From positions 1-14,554 of the forward strand of contig JAJYKO010000040.1 of assembly GCA_021788565.1 (NCBI GenBank): a DNA stretch of 14,554 bases, written 5' to 3'. Positions 7,575 through 14,111 of this stretch are shown in pieces. A program made the translations under genes and the position numbers. The stretch comes from Chloroflexota bacterium (GTDB taxonomy: Bacteria > Chloroflexota > UBA6077). The notes beneath the pieces were generated by a model. That model saw only the letters and a program-made list of their open reading frames with translations, did no database searches and was not told where the DNA came from. Position 1 is the first letter of the stretch. Each line of letters begins with the position of its first letter.

Positions 7575-8645
7575 CTATGCGTCCCATAGATCGCGGTTAC
7601 AGTTCACTATCACCTTCACATTGCCACGCTTGTTGACCACGCACTCCTCCAACCCCTTTTCCACCACATCTTCCAGAAGGATCCGGTTGCTTATCATGGG
7701 AGTGGGATCTACCCATCCGTTAGCGAGAAATTGGATTGCCTCGGGAAACTCCCCGCCATTGTTAAGAATGCCGATCCACTCCCTCTCCTGGAACAGCAGG
7801 TCGTTCATCTCTACCGTGACTGGGCCCTCGAAGAATCCTACCTGGACGACGCGCCCGAGGGTCCTGCAAGCTCGAAGTGCCATCTGCGCGGTCCCAGCTT
7901 GGCCTGCGGTCTCGATAACGACATCTGCACCAATGCCGCCGGTTCGCTTCTTGACCTCGGCCACCACATCGATCTCAGTAGGATCCAGGACAGTAGCCCC
8001 CAAAGACCGGGCTACGTCGCCCCTCATGCCCTTTCGGGCGACCACAAACACCTGACCAGCGGCGGAGTGCTTGAGGATTTGATAGGTCAGCAGACCTTGA
8101 TTGCCGGCACCTATTACCATCACATTCTCGCCGACCTGCAACCGGCCTTTGCGCAAGGCGTGAACGGCAACAGCGGTTGGCTCGCAAAAAGAGGCGTTTT
8201 GGAGGGACAGATTATCAGGGATGTGGAAAACAGGACCGGCGGGTATGGTCGCGTACTCGGCAAAGACGCCGTCGCGGCCTAAGCCGAGGAAAGCCGCTTT
8301 CTCACACAGGCTGTACTCGTGACGCAGACAGGCCCAGCATTTGCCGCACCACGTGGCAGAGTCCGCTGTTACCCTGTCACCTGGCTTGAAGTTCTCCACT
8401 CCCTCGCCGACCTCGACCACAATGCCGGCGAACTCATGTCCCTGAATCAACGGCGCAGCTTTACCCGTCAGCGGATGAGGCTCAATCGGCATAAACACAG
8501 GCCCCACAGAGTACTCATGCAAGTCAGTTCCGCACACTCCCACCCAGCCAATCTTGATCTTGACCTCTCCAGGGCCTGGGCTGGGTGCATCGGGCACATC
8601 GACCACCTTAGTATTTCTTCTTCCATACCAGACCGCAGCTCGCAT
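7575..8645 (-). CDS. Zn-dependent alcohol/polyol dehydrogenase (2,3-butanediol/sorbitol/threonine dehydrogenase type)
   Basis: Medium-chain, NAD(P)-dependent dehydrogenase oxidising a secondary alcohol, typically of a polyol or 2,3-diol. The 356-residue protein shows an ADH_N catalytic domain with zinc ligands C38 (GVCGTDLHEY), H70-E71 (GHEF) and E154 (FCEPT). A structural-zinc lobe has C100, C103, C106 and C114, in the C-x2-C-x2-C-x7-C spacing. The Rossmann domain has VIGAGNQG (176-183; GxGxxG). The block from GTDLHEY through PLIQGHEF, with an unusually long HPLTGKAAP insertion, is most like butanediol-dehydrogenase relatives. GAGGG 5 bases before the ATG fixes the start. It follows the cyclase gene on the same strand by 146 bases and precedes the sugar transporter, so it probably acts on the imported compound or a product of it. 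Residues after V184 fit the fold but do not define substrate. Confidence 0.93.
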   Translation of the reverse strand: MRAAVWYGRRNTKVVDVPDAPSPGPGEVKIKIGWVGVCGTDLHEYSVGPVFMPIEPHPLTGKAAPLIQGHEFAGIVVEVGEGVENFKPGDRVTADSATWCGKCWACLRHEYSLCEKAAFLGLGRDGVFAEYATIPAGPVFHIPDNLSLQNASFCEPTAVAVHALRKGRLQVGENVMVIGAGNQGLLTYQILKHSAAGQVFVVARKGMRGDVARSLGATVLDPTEIDVVAEVKKRTGGIGADVVIETAGQAGTAQMALRACRTLGRVVQVGFFEGPVTVEMNDLLFQEREWIGILNNGGEFPEAIQFLANGWVDPTPMISNRILLEDVVEKGLEECVVNKRGNVKVIVNCNRDLWDA

Positions 8646-8752
8646 GCGTTCCCTCTCTTTCGTTATACAGCGCTACAAGATGGAGGTCCCTGTCGAACAG
8701 CCTTCATGTCACAGCTGACTAGCACCAAGAACGTTCAGAAGCGAGGATCTTC

Positions 8753-8797
8753 ACTTAAAGTTGATAAGGCCGGACGACGCTTGGCCTCAACTTAAGT
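8753..8797 (-). promoter_or_regulatory. stem-loop overlapping the cyclase stop codon
   Basis: acttaaagttg (8753-8763) pairs with caacttaagt (8788-8797) through 10 bp with one bulged A. Inside it aggcc (8767-8771) pairs with ggcct (8783-8787). The cyclase stop codon (8794-8792) is within the stem. No T-run follows on the minus strand, so it is more likely a transcript-stabilising or attenuating structure between the cyclase and dehydrogenase genes than a full terminator. Confidence 0.5.
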
Positions 8798-9682
8798 TAT
8801 GGCGATGGGATGGATCTGAGAACCAGTGGCCCCTCGAATCCTCAGGGGCAAAGCAACGAACACGAATTCGTACACACGGTCTGCGGCTAGCCGATCCAGA
8901 AAGAGGCTTTCAATATGAGGAATACCACGCTCGTAGATCATGAAGGAATGAACAGGAAGGGGATCCGAACCCTCAGGGAAGGGCCACTGCTCAATGGCCT
9001 CGGTGTCGGAGCCCATGGCTGCGATCTTCCGTTCAGCCAGGTAGTGGGCACCATCGAGGTTGGGGCCAGCGCCAAAGTTGGAGAACCGAGCGTTGTCGGT
9101 TCGCCAGTACTTGGAGAAACCGGTGCGGATTAACACAGCGCTCCGCTCGCGTACCTCCACTCCCTGGGCCCTGGCGCAGTGCTCCAGATCGGCGGCGCTG
9201 ATGCCATAGCTGTCCGGCAGCACTTCTACACCGTGGTCGGTAGCCATGTCGAGCAGCACCCCTCGAAGGATTATCGGCGGGAAGTTCTCTGCTCCCAGGG
9301 CGGAGTAGCCGTGGCTGTTCATCACATCCCGGACCCGGATGCCGCCGTGCAGATGGACCTCACCTTCGACCCACCTGCCTACGTGGCAAAGAGCGTCGAT
9401 GTGGGTGCCCCCGTGCATCGGGATGGTAGTGATCTCATTGGCCACCGAAGCAGGGGCGAGTTCGGGCATGTCTCCGTGACGAACGTAGGGGCTGATTACT
9501 GTTGGTGGATGTCCAGCCCAGTAGGGGACTCCGGGCTCCACGATGTGCTCCAGGCTGTAGACCGCGCCGGTCTTCACTAGAGACAGCAACTCCGGCGTGA
9601 ACCGAGGTACTGGCATGGCCCCAAAGGGGCTGATGTCCCCCGCATTCACGTGGCCGCCCTCTTGTCTTGCGTCGGATGCCAA
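8792..9682 (-). CDS. cyclase-family hydrolase (PF04199, kynurenine formamidase/isatin hydrolase-like)
   Basis: Metal-dependent hydrolase of the cyclase family, whose characterised members open cyclic amides or cleave formamides (kynurenine formamidase, isatin hydrolase). The 296-residue product contains the metal-binding motif HGGTHIDALCH (90-100; H90, H94, D96, H100 are the expected ligands), with Leu where many relatives have Pro. Upstream SLEHIVEPGVPYWAGHPP (43-60) and downstream AVLIRTGFSKYW also fit the family. It is in the longer class (about 300 residues) common among environmental bacteria. Initiation is at TTG: AGGAGG lies 7 bases before TTG 9682, and no good ATG/GTG alternative exists until M23, which lacks a comparable site. 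It is the first gene of the minus-strand run and has a strong promoter 78 bases upstream. In this context a ring-opening (lactone- or lactam-type) step is plausible but unproven. Confidence 0.9.
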   Translation of the reverse strand: MASDARQEGGHVNAGDISPFGAMPVPRFTPELLSLVKTGAVYSLEHIVEPGVPYWAGHPPTVISPYVRHGDMPELAPASVANEITTIPMHGGTHIDALCHVGRWVEGEVHLHGGIRVRDVMNSHGYSALGAENFPPIILRGVLLDMATDHGVEVLPDSYGISAADLEHCARAQGVEVRERSAVLIRTGFSKYWRTDNARFSNFGAGPNLDGAHYLAERKIAAMGSDTEAIEQWPFPEGSDPLPVHSFMIYERGIPHIESLFLDRLAADRVYEFVFVALPLRIRGATGSQIHPIAIT

Positions 9683-9757
9683 GGTGATACCTCCTCAACG
9701 AGAACTAATCACACTCCTAGGCAGAACGCTATGCTGGCTGATAGAACGAGGTTAGCT

Positions 9758-9774
9758 GGATACTACCAAATAGT
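9758..9774 (+). repeat. 17-base motif, copy 1 (candidate operator)
   Basis: GGATACTACCAAATAGT; it matches copy 2 (10060-10076) at 15 of 17 bases in the same orientation, 302 bases apart. The core is partly dyad-symmetric (ACTA-5-TAGT). It overlaps the -10 hexamer and spacer of the cyclase promoter, a position where a bound regulator would block RNA polymerase. The resident IclR protein is the obvious candidate, by context only. Confidence 0.5.
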
Positions 9775-9788
9775 TGTGGCTATGTCAA
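9760..9788 (-). promoter_or_regulatory. sigma70-type promoter for the cyclase-led run
   Basis: On the minus strand, TTGACA (9788-9783) is followed by exactly 17 bases and then TAGTAT (9765-9760; 4 of 6 to TATAAT, keeping the key TA...T). Transcription would start near 9752, giving a leader of about 70 bases before the TTG start at 9682. It could drive the cyclase, dehydrogenase and perhaps the transporter genes. Confidence 0.7.
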
Positions 9789-10059
9789 CACTTTCCGTGA
9801 ATCTCTAGTCAGCGCATTCCGGCCTATAGATTCGTAGAACGGGTGAACGTGCACACACGAGTCCGCCGATTGGAGTGGCCCGACTCTACGGAATGTTGTG
9901 AAGTTGGAGCAAGAAAGCCAAGATCCTTCACTTGAGAGTGTTATCATACGGTCCGCTAACCAGGTCTGCGGGGACTCCCAGCGGATCCGGGGCCCCACGA
10001 CGTGAACGAGCACACCGCTAGCGCTTGTCGGGCGTGAGTAGGGCAAAGAGCAGATTATG

Positions 10060-10076
10060 GGGTACTACCAAACAGT
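10060..10076 (+). repeat. 17-base motif, copy 2 (candidate operator)
   Basis: GGGTACTACCAAACAGT, near-identical to copy 1. It ends 84 bases upstream of the GTG start of the plus-strand aldo/keto reductase. The cyclase copy ends 75 bases upstream of the cyclase start, so both divergent genes carry the motif at a similar distance. No good -35/-10 pair was seen by eye for the plus-strand gene. Confidence 0.45.
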
Positions 10077-10119
10077 CTCCAAATTCGACGGGCAGTCCCG
10101 AGGAGTTGCTAGATCGACC

Positions 10120-10143
10120 GGTAAGCGAGCAGGTAAGCGAGCA
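10120..10143 (+). repeat. 12-base perfect tandem duplication in the reductase leader
   Basis: ggtaagcgagca occurs twice in direct succession (10120-10131 and 10132-10143), ending 5 bases before the AGGAGG ribosome binding site (10149-10154). It may be a recent slippage duplication that alters leader structure, or simply neutral. Confidence 0.85.
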
Positions 10144-10160
10144 AAGGAAGGAGGCAGCAC

Positions 10161-11144
10161 GTGGAATACACGCGGTTGGGGAAGTCGGGTCTCAAAGTAT
10201 CCCGCATTGCTCTGGGGACGATGACTTTTGGTAACGAGGCCGATGAGGAGACGTCCTTCAAGCTGATGGATCGCTTCCTCGAGCTGGGCGGCAATTTCAT
10301 TGACACCGCCGACGCCTACTCAGTGGGGGTCTCCGAAGAAGTGGTGGGCCGTTGGCTTAAAGAGCGCGGGACCAGGGACCGGATCATCCTTGGTACCAAG
10401 GTTCACGCCGACATGGGTCCTGGCCCTAACGACGGCGGCCTGTCGCGGTATCACATAATGAAAGGAGTCGAGGGCAGCCTGAGGCGGCTCCAAACCGATG
10501 TTATCGATCTCTACCAGGTCCACCGTTGGGACCCGAATGCCCCAGTCGAAGAGACGCTCGAAGCACTTAACGACATAGTCCGACAGGGCAAAGCGCGCTA
10601 CATCGGGTGCTCCAATCTAACGGGCTGGCAGTTGAGCAAGTATCTGGCCGCATCAGACAGGCATTTATGGTCCCGCTTCGTGAGCATGCAACCCCTCTAC
10701 AATGCGATTAACCGTAGCATTGAGACCGAAATGCTGCCGCTCTGCGTAGAGGAAGGGCTAGGTGTCGTTGTCTATAACCCTCTAGCCGGTGGCATGCTTA
10801 CGGGGAAGTACCGGCGGGATGCGCCTCTGCCCGCTGCGGCACGGCTGGCGTTCTCGCAGGCTTATTACAATCGCTACTATACCGAGCAGGCATTGGACAT
10901 CGTGGAGGGGTTCGTCGGGGCGGCAAGCGAGCGTGGGGTGACTCCGGCTCAATTGGCGTTGGCGTGGATTCTGGCCGAGCCACGGATAACCTGCCCCATC
11001 GTGGGCGCTCGCAACTTGAGCCAGTTCGACGACACGATCGGTGGGTTGGACATAAGACTCACACCGCAGGAGCGCGACGCGTTGCCGGCCATACGCCCTG
11101 GCCATTGGGTCGGTCTCGATCAGGTGTACGACCGGAAGTTCTGA
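10161..11144 (+). CDS. aldo/keto reductase (divergent from the cyclase gene)
   Basis: NAD(P)H-dependent reductase/dehydrogenase of the AKR superfamily, most like the YajO/Tas-type group that acts on sugar-like aldehydes. The product is 327 residues. The catalytic tetrad is present: D48 and Y53 in FIDTADAYSVGVSEE, K80 in LGTKV, and H121 in YQVHRWD. Further hallmarks are the start EYTRLGKSGLKVSRIALGTM, IGCSNLTGWQL, VVVYNPLAGGMLTGKY and the cofactor-binding CPIVGARNLSQ. The start is GTG at 10161 with AGGAGG 6 bases upstream. It is transcribed away from the cyclase-led run and shares its control region, suggesting a common regulator. Its only downstream neighbour is convergent, so it is probably monocistronic. 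It is clearly different in sequence from the other AKR in the window, so the pair is not a recent duplication. Substrate unknown. Confidence 0.93.
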   Translation: MEYTRLGKSGLKVSRIALGTMTFGNEADEETSFKLMDRFLELGGNFIDTADAYSVGVSEEVVGRWLKERGTRDRIILGTKVHADMGPGPNDGGLSRYHIMKGVEGSLRRLQTDVIDLYQVHRWDPNAPVEETLEALNDIVRQGKARYIGCSNLTGWQLSKYLAASDRHLWSRFVSMQPLYNAINRSIETEMLPLCVEEGLGVVVYNPLAGGMLTGKYRRDAPLPAAARLAFSQAYYNRYYTEQALDIVEGFVGAASERGVTPAQLALAWILAEPRITCPIVGARNLSQFDDTIGGLDIRLTPQERDALPAIRPGHWVGLDQVYDRKF

Positions 11145-11329
11145 CCCGCCTTTGCAGAGCCAGGCATGCGGTCGGCTTGCTCCAATCCCCTTGCCGGCAG
11201 ACGAGGCAGCAGCTAACGTTTCCGGAGACCAGAGATGATACCGGGCCAGGACATCAGCACCAGGCTCATCAGGATTGTGTTCAATCTCTGAACCTAGATG
11301 GCGACCAGCAGATGCATTAGCGAGTCCGG

Positions 11330-11386
11330 GCGCATCATCGACGAGGGCGTGGGTCTGTCAGGGACTCGCCCTCGTCGATGATACGC
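11330..11386. terminator. long hairpin between convergent genes
   Basis: atcatcgacgagggcg (11334-11349) and cgccctcgtcgatgat (11367-11382) form a perfect 16-bp stem with a 17-base loop. After one C-A mismatch it extends by gcg/cgc (11330-11332, 11384-11386). It lies between the plus-strand reductase and the minus-strand amidohydrolase and touches the amidohydrolase stop codon, as expected of a bidirectional terminator. Neither strand shows a T-run, so termination may be of the non-canonical GC-hairpin kind. A second possible pairing, gcgagtcc (11320-11327) with ggactcgc (11362-11369), would compete with it. Confidence 0.6.
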
Positions 11387-12264
11387 TAACTCCAGCTCTT
11401 CAGAAACCGCTCCGCAGTTCCGCCCACGATATTCGACTTCTGCTCCGGTGAGAGGAACGGGCAGTGCCGGCGGACGTAGTCGAAGATCTGCTGGTAGGTC
11501 GCTCGGGTCAGTGTGATTGGATAGTCACTTCCCAGCATCGTTCGGTCGGCCCCGAAGCGCTCGACAGCCCACCGGATCAACTCCTGGGCGCGGGGGAACG
11601 GATACTCCTCCTCGTCGGGACTGAACCCCCAGAACAAATTCGTGAGATCCAACCACCCGTTGGAGCGCTTCGCCAGCATCGCCCGCTCCTCCCAGCCCGG
11701 TGTGGGCGCGCCGCCCACGTGACATATCACCATCGGCATGCTGGCAAACGCCTCCGACACCTTGCGAAGGGCGACAACATCCTCCTCTCCAGCATCGTTG
11801 ACGTCCAGCACGAGCGGCCGACCGAGCTGATTCAGCCGCTCGAAGATGCGCCACTCCCGCTCGCCGTCGAAGCGGAAATCGGCACGGAGGCCGCGGGTGG
11901 TCCCGAGCTCGATCTTCAGACCGGCCATGCCCGCCTCAATCAGCCGCTCGAGGAGATCTGGCGCGTCAGCTTGATCCATCCTTCCTAGAAAGGCGAAGCC
12001 GGTGAATCGGTCCGGCCACTGCTTCACCATTTCGAGCACGGTGTCGTTGTGGTCACCATAGACATTATGCTGGACGATGAGCGTTCGGTCGACGCCGACC
12101 ATGTCCATGTAGGCAAGGAGGACGCCCGGCGGACTCGCTGCCGGGTCAAAAGACGGCGGAAAAAGCTGGCGCGCTTCTCCTTCGCGAATCGCTCTCCCAT
12201 AGCGCAGTGGTTCCCAGAATCCAGTGAGTTTGGGCGCAATGTGAGCATGACAATCGATTAGCAC
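11386..12264 (-). CDS. amidohydrolase family 2 protein (TIM-barrel metal hydrolase/lactonase-like)
   Basis: Predicted metal-dependent hydrolase or decarboxylase of the Amidohydro_2 group (PF04909), which includes ACMSD, sugar-acid lactonases and 2-pyrone-4,6-dicarboxylate lactonase. The 292-residue product begins directly with the first barrel strand, MLIDCHAHI (HxH: H6, H8). It continues with GLKIEL (115-120), VICHVGG (H182) and LGSDYP (D247, the catalytic Asp). At the strand-5 position where many relatives have a metal-binding His there is LVLDVND (151-157), so Asp may replace it. The GTG start at 12264 has GGAGG 8 bases upstream and gives the usual family start. The frame runs open to 12528, but the extra residues are not family-like and overlap a decayed gene on the other strand. 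It ends inside the hairpin at 11330-11386. In context it could hydrolyse a lactone formed by the dehydrogenases; unproven. Confidence 0.88.
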   Translation of the reverse strand: MLIDCHAHIAPKLTGFWEPLRYGRAIREGEARQLFPPSFDPAASPPGVLLAYMDMVGVDRTLIVQHNVYGDHNDTVLEMVKQWPDRFTGFAFLGRMDQADAPDLLERLIEAGMAGLKIELGTTRGLRADFRFDGEREWRIFERLNQLGRPLVLDVNDAGEEDVVALRKVSEAFASMPMVICHVGGAPTPGWEERAMLAKRSNGWLDLTNLFWGFSPDEEEYPFPRAQELIRWAVERFGADRTMLGSDYPITLTRATYQQIFDYVRRHCPFLSPEQKSNIVGGTAERFLKSWS

Positions 12265-12451
12265 GCTGGGTACCTCCGTCGTAAGTGAGTCTTGCCGGGC
12301 TTTCTGCCCAGGTACTCTCCCATTCAGTCGCGCTCGAGAAGTGAAGAGGCGAGGCATCGGCCCGCACGTTGCTTCCAAACCGTAGTAGTTGCGCACGAGT
12401 CGTTGGGAACCAGCCAGTTGTCTATCCTTCGAGTCAATACTGCCACAACCC

Positions 12452-12857
12452 GTACTGTTCCGCCAGAGAAATGTTATAGCTCCCACACATGAGGTGGAGG
12501 TTGCCAAACTAGCCGCCCAGCGGCACACTGAGGACGACCTATAGGAACTTCAACGATCGCTCCTGGCGGCGAGGTCTGAGCACCTCGCCGCAGATGAACT
12601 GGTCAACGCGGATCTTGATCTTCACCTGCTGGTGGGAGGCCACGCACAATGGCATGTTAATGAAGGTGTTTGGAACGGTCTTCCCGCTACTGAGTGATAG
12701 CCGAGCGAAAGTTTACGACGTCCCCGATGCTCGTCGCATGATCGTGACGCTTCACCAAGAAATCTTCAATGCGATCGAGCAGCTGGACGAGGCCATGGCC
12801 AAGCACGTGGAGGAACTTTGGCGTGGCCACCGAGCAGCCAGCGTTCCCGCTAAATAA
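12452..12857 (+). pseudogene. decayed GntR-family regulator (FCD effector domain remains)
   Basis: Two adjacent plus-strand frames together spell an FCD (FadR C-terminal) domain, the effector domain of GntR regulators. Frame A (from 12452) gives VLFRQRNVIAP, then EVEVAKLAAQRHTEDDL, an in-frame TAG at 12542-12544, ELQRSLLAARSEHLAADELV and NADLDLHLLV, which keeps the D-x3-H metal motif. The reading then shifts by one base near 12626-12636 into frame B. Frame B gives WEATHNGMLMKVFGTVFPLL, then LHQEIFNAI and MAKHVEELW with the two later conserved His, and stops at 12857. The helix-rich motif between those two His is about five residues shorter than usual. No winged-helix domain can be recovered upstream in any frame. 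An intact short frame from 12594 (87 codons) is only the tail and should not be annotated as a gene. Confidence 0.75.
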
Positions 12858-12956
12858 GGTTCCAAAAGTCTTCGATAGTCTTAGATCGCACGAATCCACG
12901 CCATTGAGGGCGAAACCCTGAGGGACGCGCCCGACAACAGTTGGACACTCGCTTAG

Positions 12957-13748
12957 CTACTTGACCCAGTCCATTCCCATCATCTCGCCGATCTTCACGT
13001 AGGTGGCAGGCAGGTCATACTCCGGCCTCATCGTGGGGGCGAGGGGAAGCCCGTGGCCATGCTCCTGGGCGTGTGCCAGCGCGGCCGCCACGTCCGTCAG
13101 TGCGGCGGCTGGGAAAGAGGCGATCATCTCGTCGTGGCGCGCCAGCCCCCTCCCACGGTCGCCACCGCAGGGCGAGGTGATCTGCCACTGGCCAGTCTGC
13201 ACCGTAGGCACGACCGCGTACACGCAGGCCGCGTGGCCGGAGAGTTTGCACTCGACGTCCTGCCCGTCGATCCAGTTCTTGGCGCTCAGCAGTTGTGTGA
13301 GTTGGGACGGATCGCAGTAGACCATTATCAGATCGGGCTCGAAGCCGGCCGACTTCGCCGGGGCGGCTATCATTCCCACGTACTCCCCTGCCTTCAGCCG
13401 TGGAAATGCGCGCGCCCAGGTTCTACCTGCTTCGGGGGTGCTGGCGGAATCGGGATAGCGGTTGTTGCCGTCGAGAAAGTAGGTCGGCGTCTTGGCCAAT
13501 CCGTATCCAATCACCGGCTCGACGCACCACATGTCTTCCTTCAGCTGAGCCAGGGGCATTCCCTGCCTGCGGGCCATGGCGAAAACCTGGCAGGTGGAGA
13601 GGTGGTATCCCAGGTCCCTCACGGGACGCCGTGCTCCCTCCGGTATCTCTTCCTCGCCCTTAACCATCTTCACGGCGATTGGATAGGTCTGCAGGCGCAG
13701 GAGTGACTCGAGCTGCTCGGCGGCTCCCCGCAATTCCACCAAGTTCAT
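12957..13748 (-). CDS. DUF169 family protein (PF02596, function unknown)
   Basis: Soluble protein of 263 residues, no signal peptide or membrane segment. The N terminus LEsLLRLQTYPIAVKMV (about 13-29), HLSTCQVFAMARRQG (49-63), MWCVEPVIGYG (73-83) and the C-terminal SPCGGDRGRG (192-201) fit the uncharacterised DUF169 family, found in archaea, Chloroflexota and sulfur/anaerobe-rich groups. Six cysteines are spread over it (C53, C75, C145, C167, C175, C194). This is compatible with metal, cluster or thiol chemistry, but no known metal-site spacing is apparent. The ATG at 13748 has GGAGG 9 bases upstream. It lies 52 bases downstream of the CsoR-family gene on the same strand and is very likely co-transcribed with it, so the regulator's signal (thiol/persulfide or metal) is the best hint of function. 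Family assignment good; role unknown. Confidence 0.85.
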   Translation of the reverse strand: MNLVELRGAAEQLESLLRLQTYPIAVKMVKGEEEIPEGARRPVRDLGYHLSTCQVFAMARRQGMPLAQLKEDMWCVEPVIGYGLAKTPTYFLDGNNRYPDSASTPEAGRTWARAFPRLKAGEYVGMIAAPAKSAGFEPDLIMVYCDPSQLTQLLSAKNWIDGQDVECKLSGHAACVYAVVPTVQTGQWQITSPCGGDRGRGLARHDEMIASFPAAALTDVAAALAHAQEHGHGLPLAPTMRPEYDLPATYVKIGEMMGMDWVK

Positions 13749-13800
13749 TCTCAGCTTCCTCCAAATGTGCGTGGACTGATTTTGAACGGATCGGCATCGC

Positions 13801-14085
13801 CTATCGGATGACAGTTGTCGAAGCAGCTGGCGACATGCGCAGGAACAGCGTGAGTGAGCGTTCGATGGTAGCCTTCTTCACCTCGGACGACTGGGGCTCG
13901 ACCAGGCACTCCTCCATTCGCGCCGCCACCACGCTCAACGCGACTCTGTCCAGGTCAGCGCGAGCATCCATTATTCGGGTAATCATATCCTCGCAAGGCC
14001 GGCCTTCCTCCAGCATTCGTTGGATTCCGCTGACCTCCTCTTCTACTCGCCTGAGCCCTGCCAGGATCCCTCGGCTATATCTCAT
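13801..14085 (-). CDS. CsoR/RcnR/CstR-family repressor, CstR-like cysteine pattern
   Basis: All-helical, DNA-binding repressor of the CsoR family (PF02583), 94 residues. Helix 1 carries GLRRVEEEVSGIQRMLEEG (10-28), the usual family signature. The effector residues are C31 (RPCEDM) and C60 (MEEC), 29 apart as in CsoR and CstR. The copper-binding His expected four residues before C60 is R56. Family knowledge: copper sensors use Cys-His-Cys, whereas the persulfide sensor CstR of Staphylococcus aureus uses C31 and C60 without that His. This protein therefore more probably senses reactive sulfur or another thiol oxidant than Cu(I); that is inference. The ATG at 14085 has only a weak AGGG upstream. 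The gene precedes the DUF169 gene by 52 bases and is divergent from the MFS gene; its own promoter is at 14195-14223. Confidence 0.88.
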   Translation of the reverse strand: MRYSRGILAGLRRVEEEVSGIQRMLEEGRPCEDMITRIMDARADLDRVALSVVAARMEECLVEPQSSEVKKATIERSLTLFLRMSPAASTTVIR

Positions 14086-14096
14086 TTCGAATTTAT

Positions 14097-14111
14097 CCCT
14101 TCTAGGGCCCT
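14097..14111. promoter_or_regulatory. candidate operator for the CsoR-family repressor
   Basis: CCCTTCTAGGGCCCT sits 11 bases upstream of the CsoR-family start codon. It contains the dyads CCCT-3-AGGG and AGGGCCCT. Operators of this family are short G/C-tract inverted repeats flanked by A/T, so it is a candidate for autoregulation. A second possible G/C tract is the six-C run at 14164-14169. Neither is proven. Confidence 0.3.

Larger units (their letters stand above)
9683..10160. other. divergent control region between cyclase and aldo/keto reductase genes
   Basis: These 478 bases separate two divergently transcribed genes. They hold the cyclase promoter, two copies of a 17-base motif and a 12-base tandem duplication next to the plus-strand ribosome binding site. 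A minus-strand open frame (9780-10046) is present but has no ribosome binding site of note and no recognisable features, so it is not called as a gene. The length leaves room for more operator sites. Confidence 0.6.

Noticed and set aside
7405..7587. 60-codon minus-strand frame between binding protein and dehydrogenase
   Set aside because: It begins inside the dehydrogenase gene, lacks a clear ribosome binding site and shows no recognisable domain or signal.
8662..8667. TATAAC (minus strand) as a -10 box just before the dehydrogenase
   Set aside because: Transcription would start about 10 bases from the ATG, inside the ribosome binding site, and no matching -35 box is present.
9780..10046. 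88-codon minus-strand frame in the divergent control region
   Set aside because: No ribosome binding site of note, atypical composition, and it overlaps the cyclase promoter.
11205..11311. Minus-strand hydrophobic fragment resembling the end of a membrane protein
   Set aside because: Only about 25 residues after an in-frame TAG, with no start or upstream continuation; too short to name even as a relic.
12265..12528. Upstream extension of the amidohydrolase frame
   Set aside because: The extension is rich in Arg/Ser, not family-like, and overlaps the GntR relic; the GTG at 12264 has GGAGG at 8 bases and starts directly at the first barrel strand.
12907..12932. Small GC inverted repeats downstream of the DUF169 gene
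   Set aside because: Only 4-5 bp stems with alternatives and no T-run; not enough for a terminator call.
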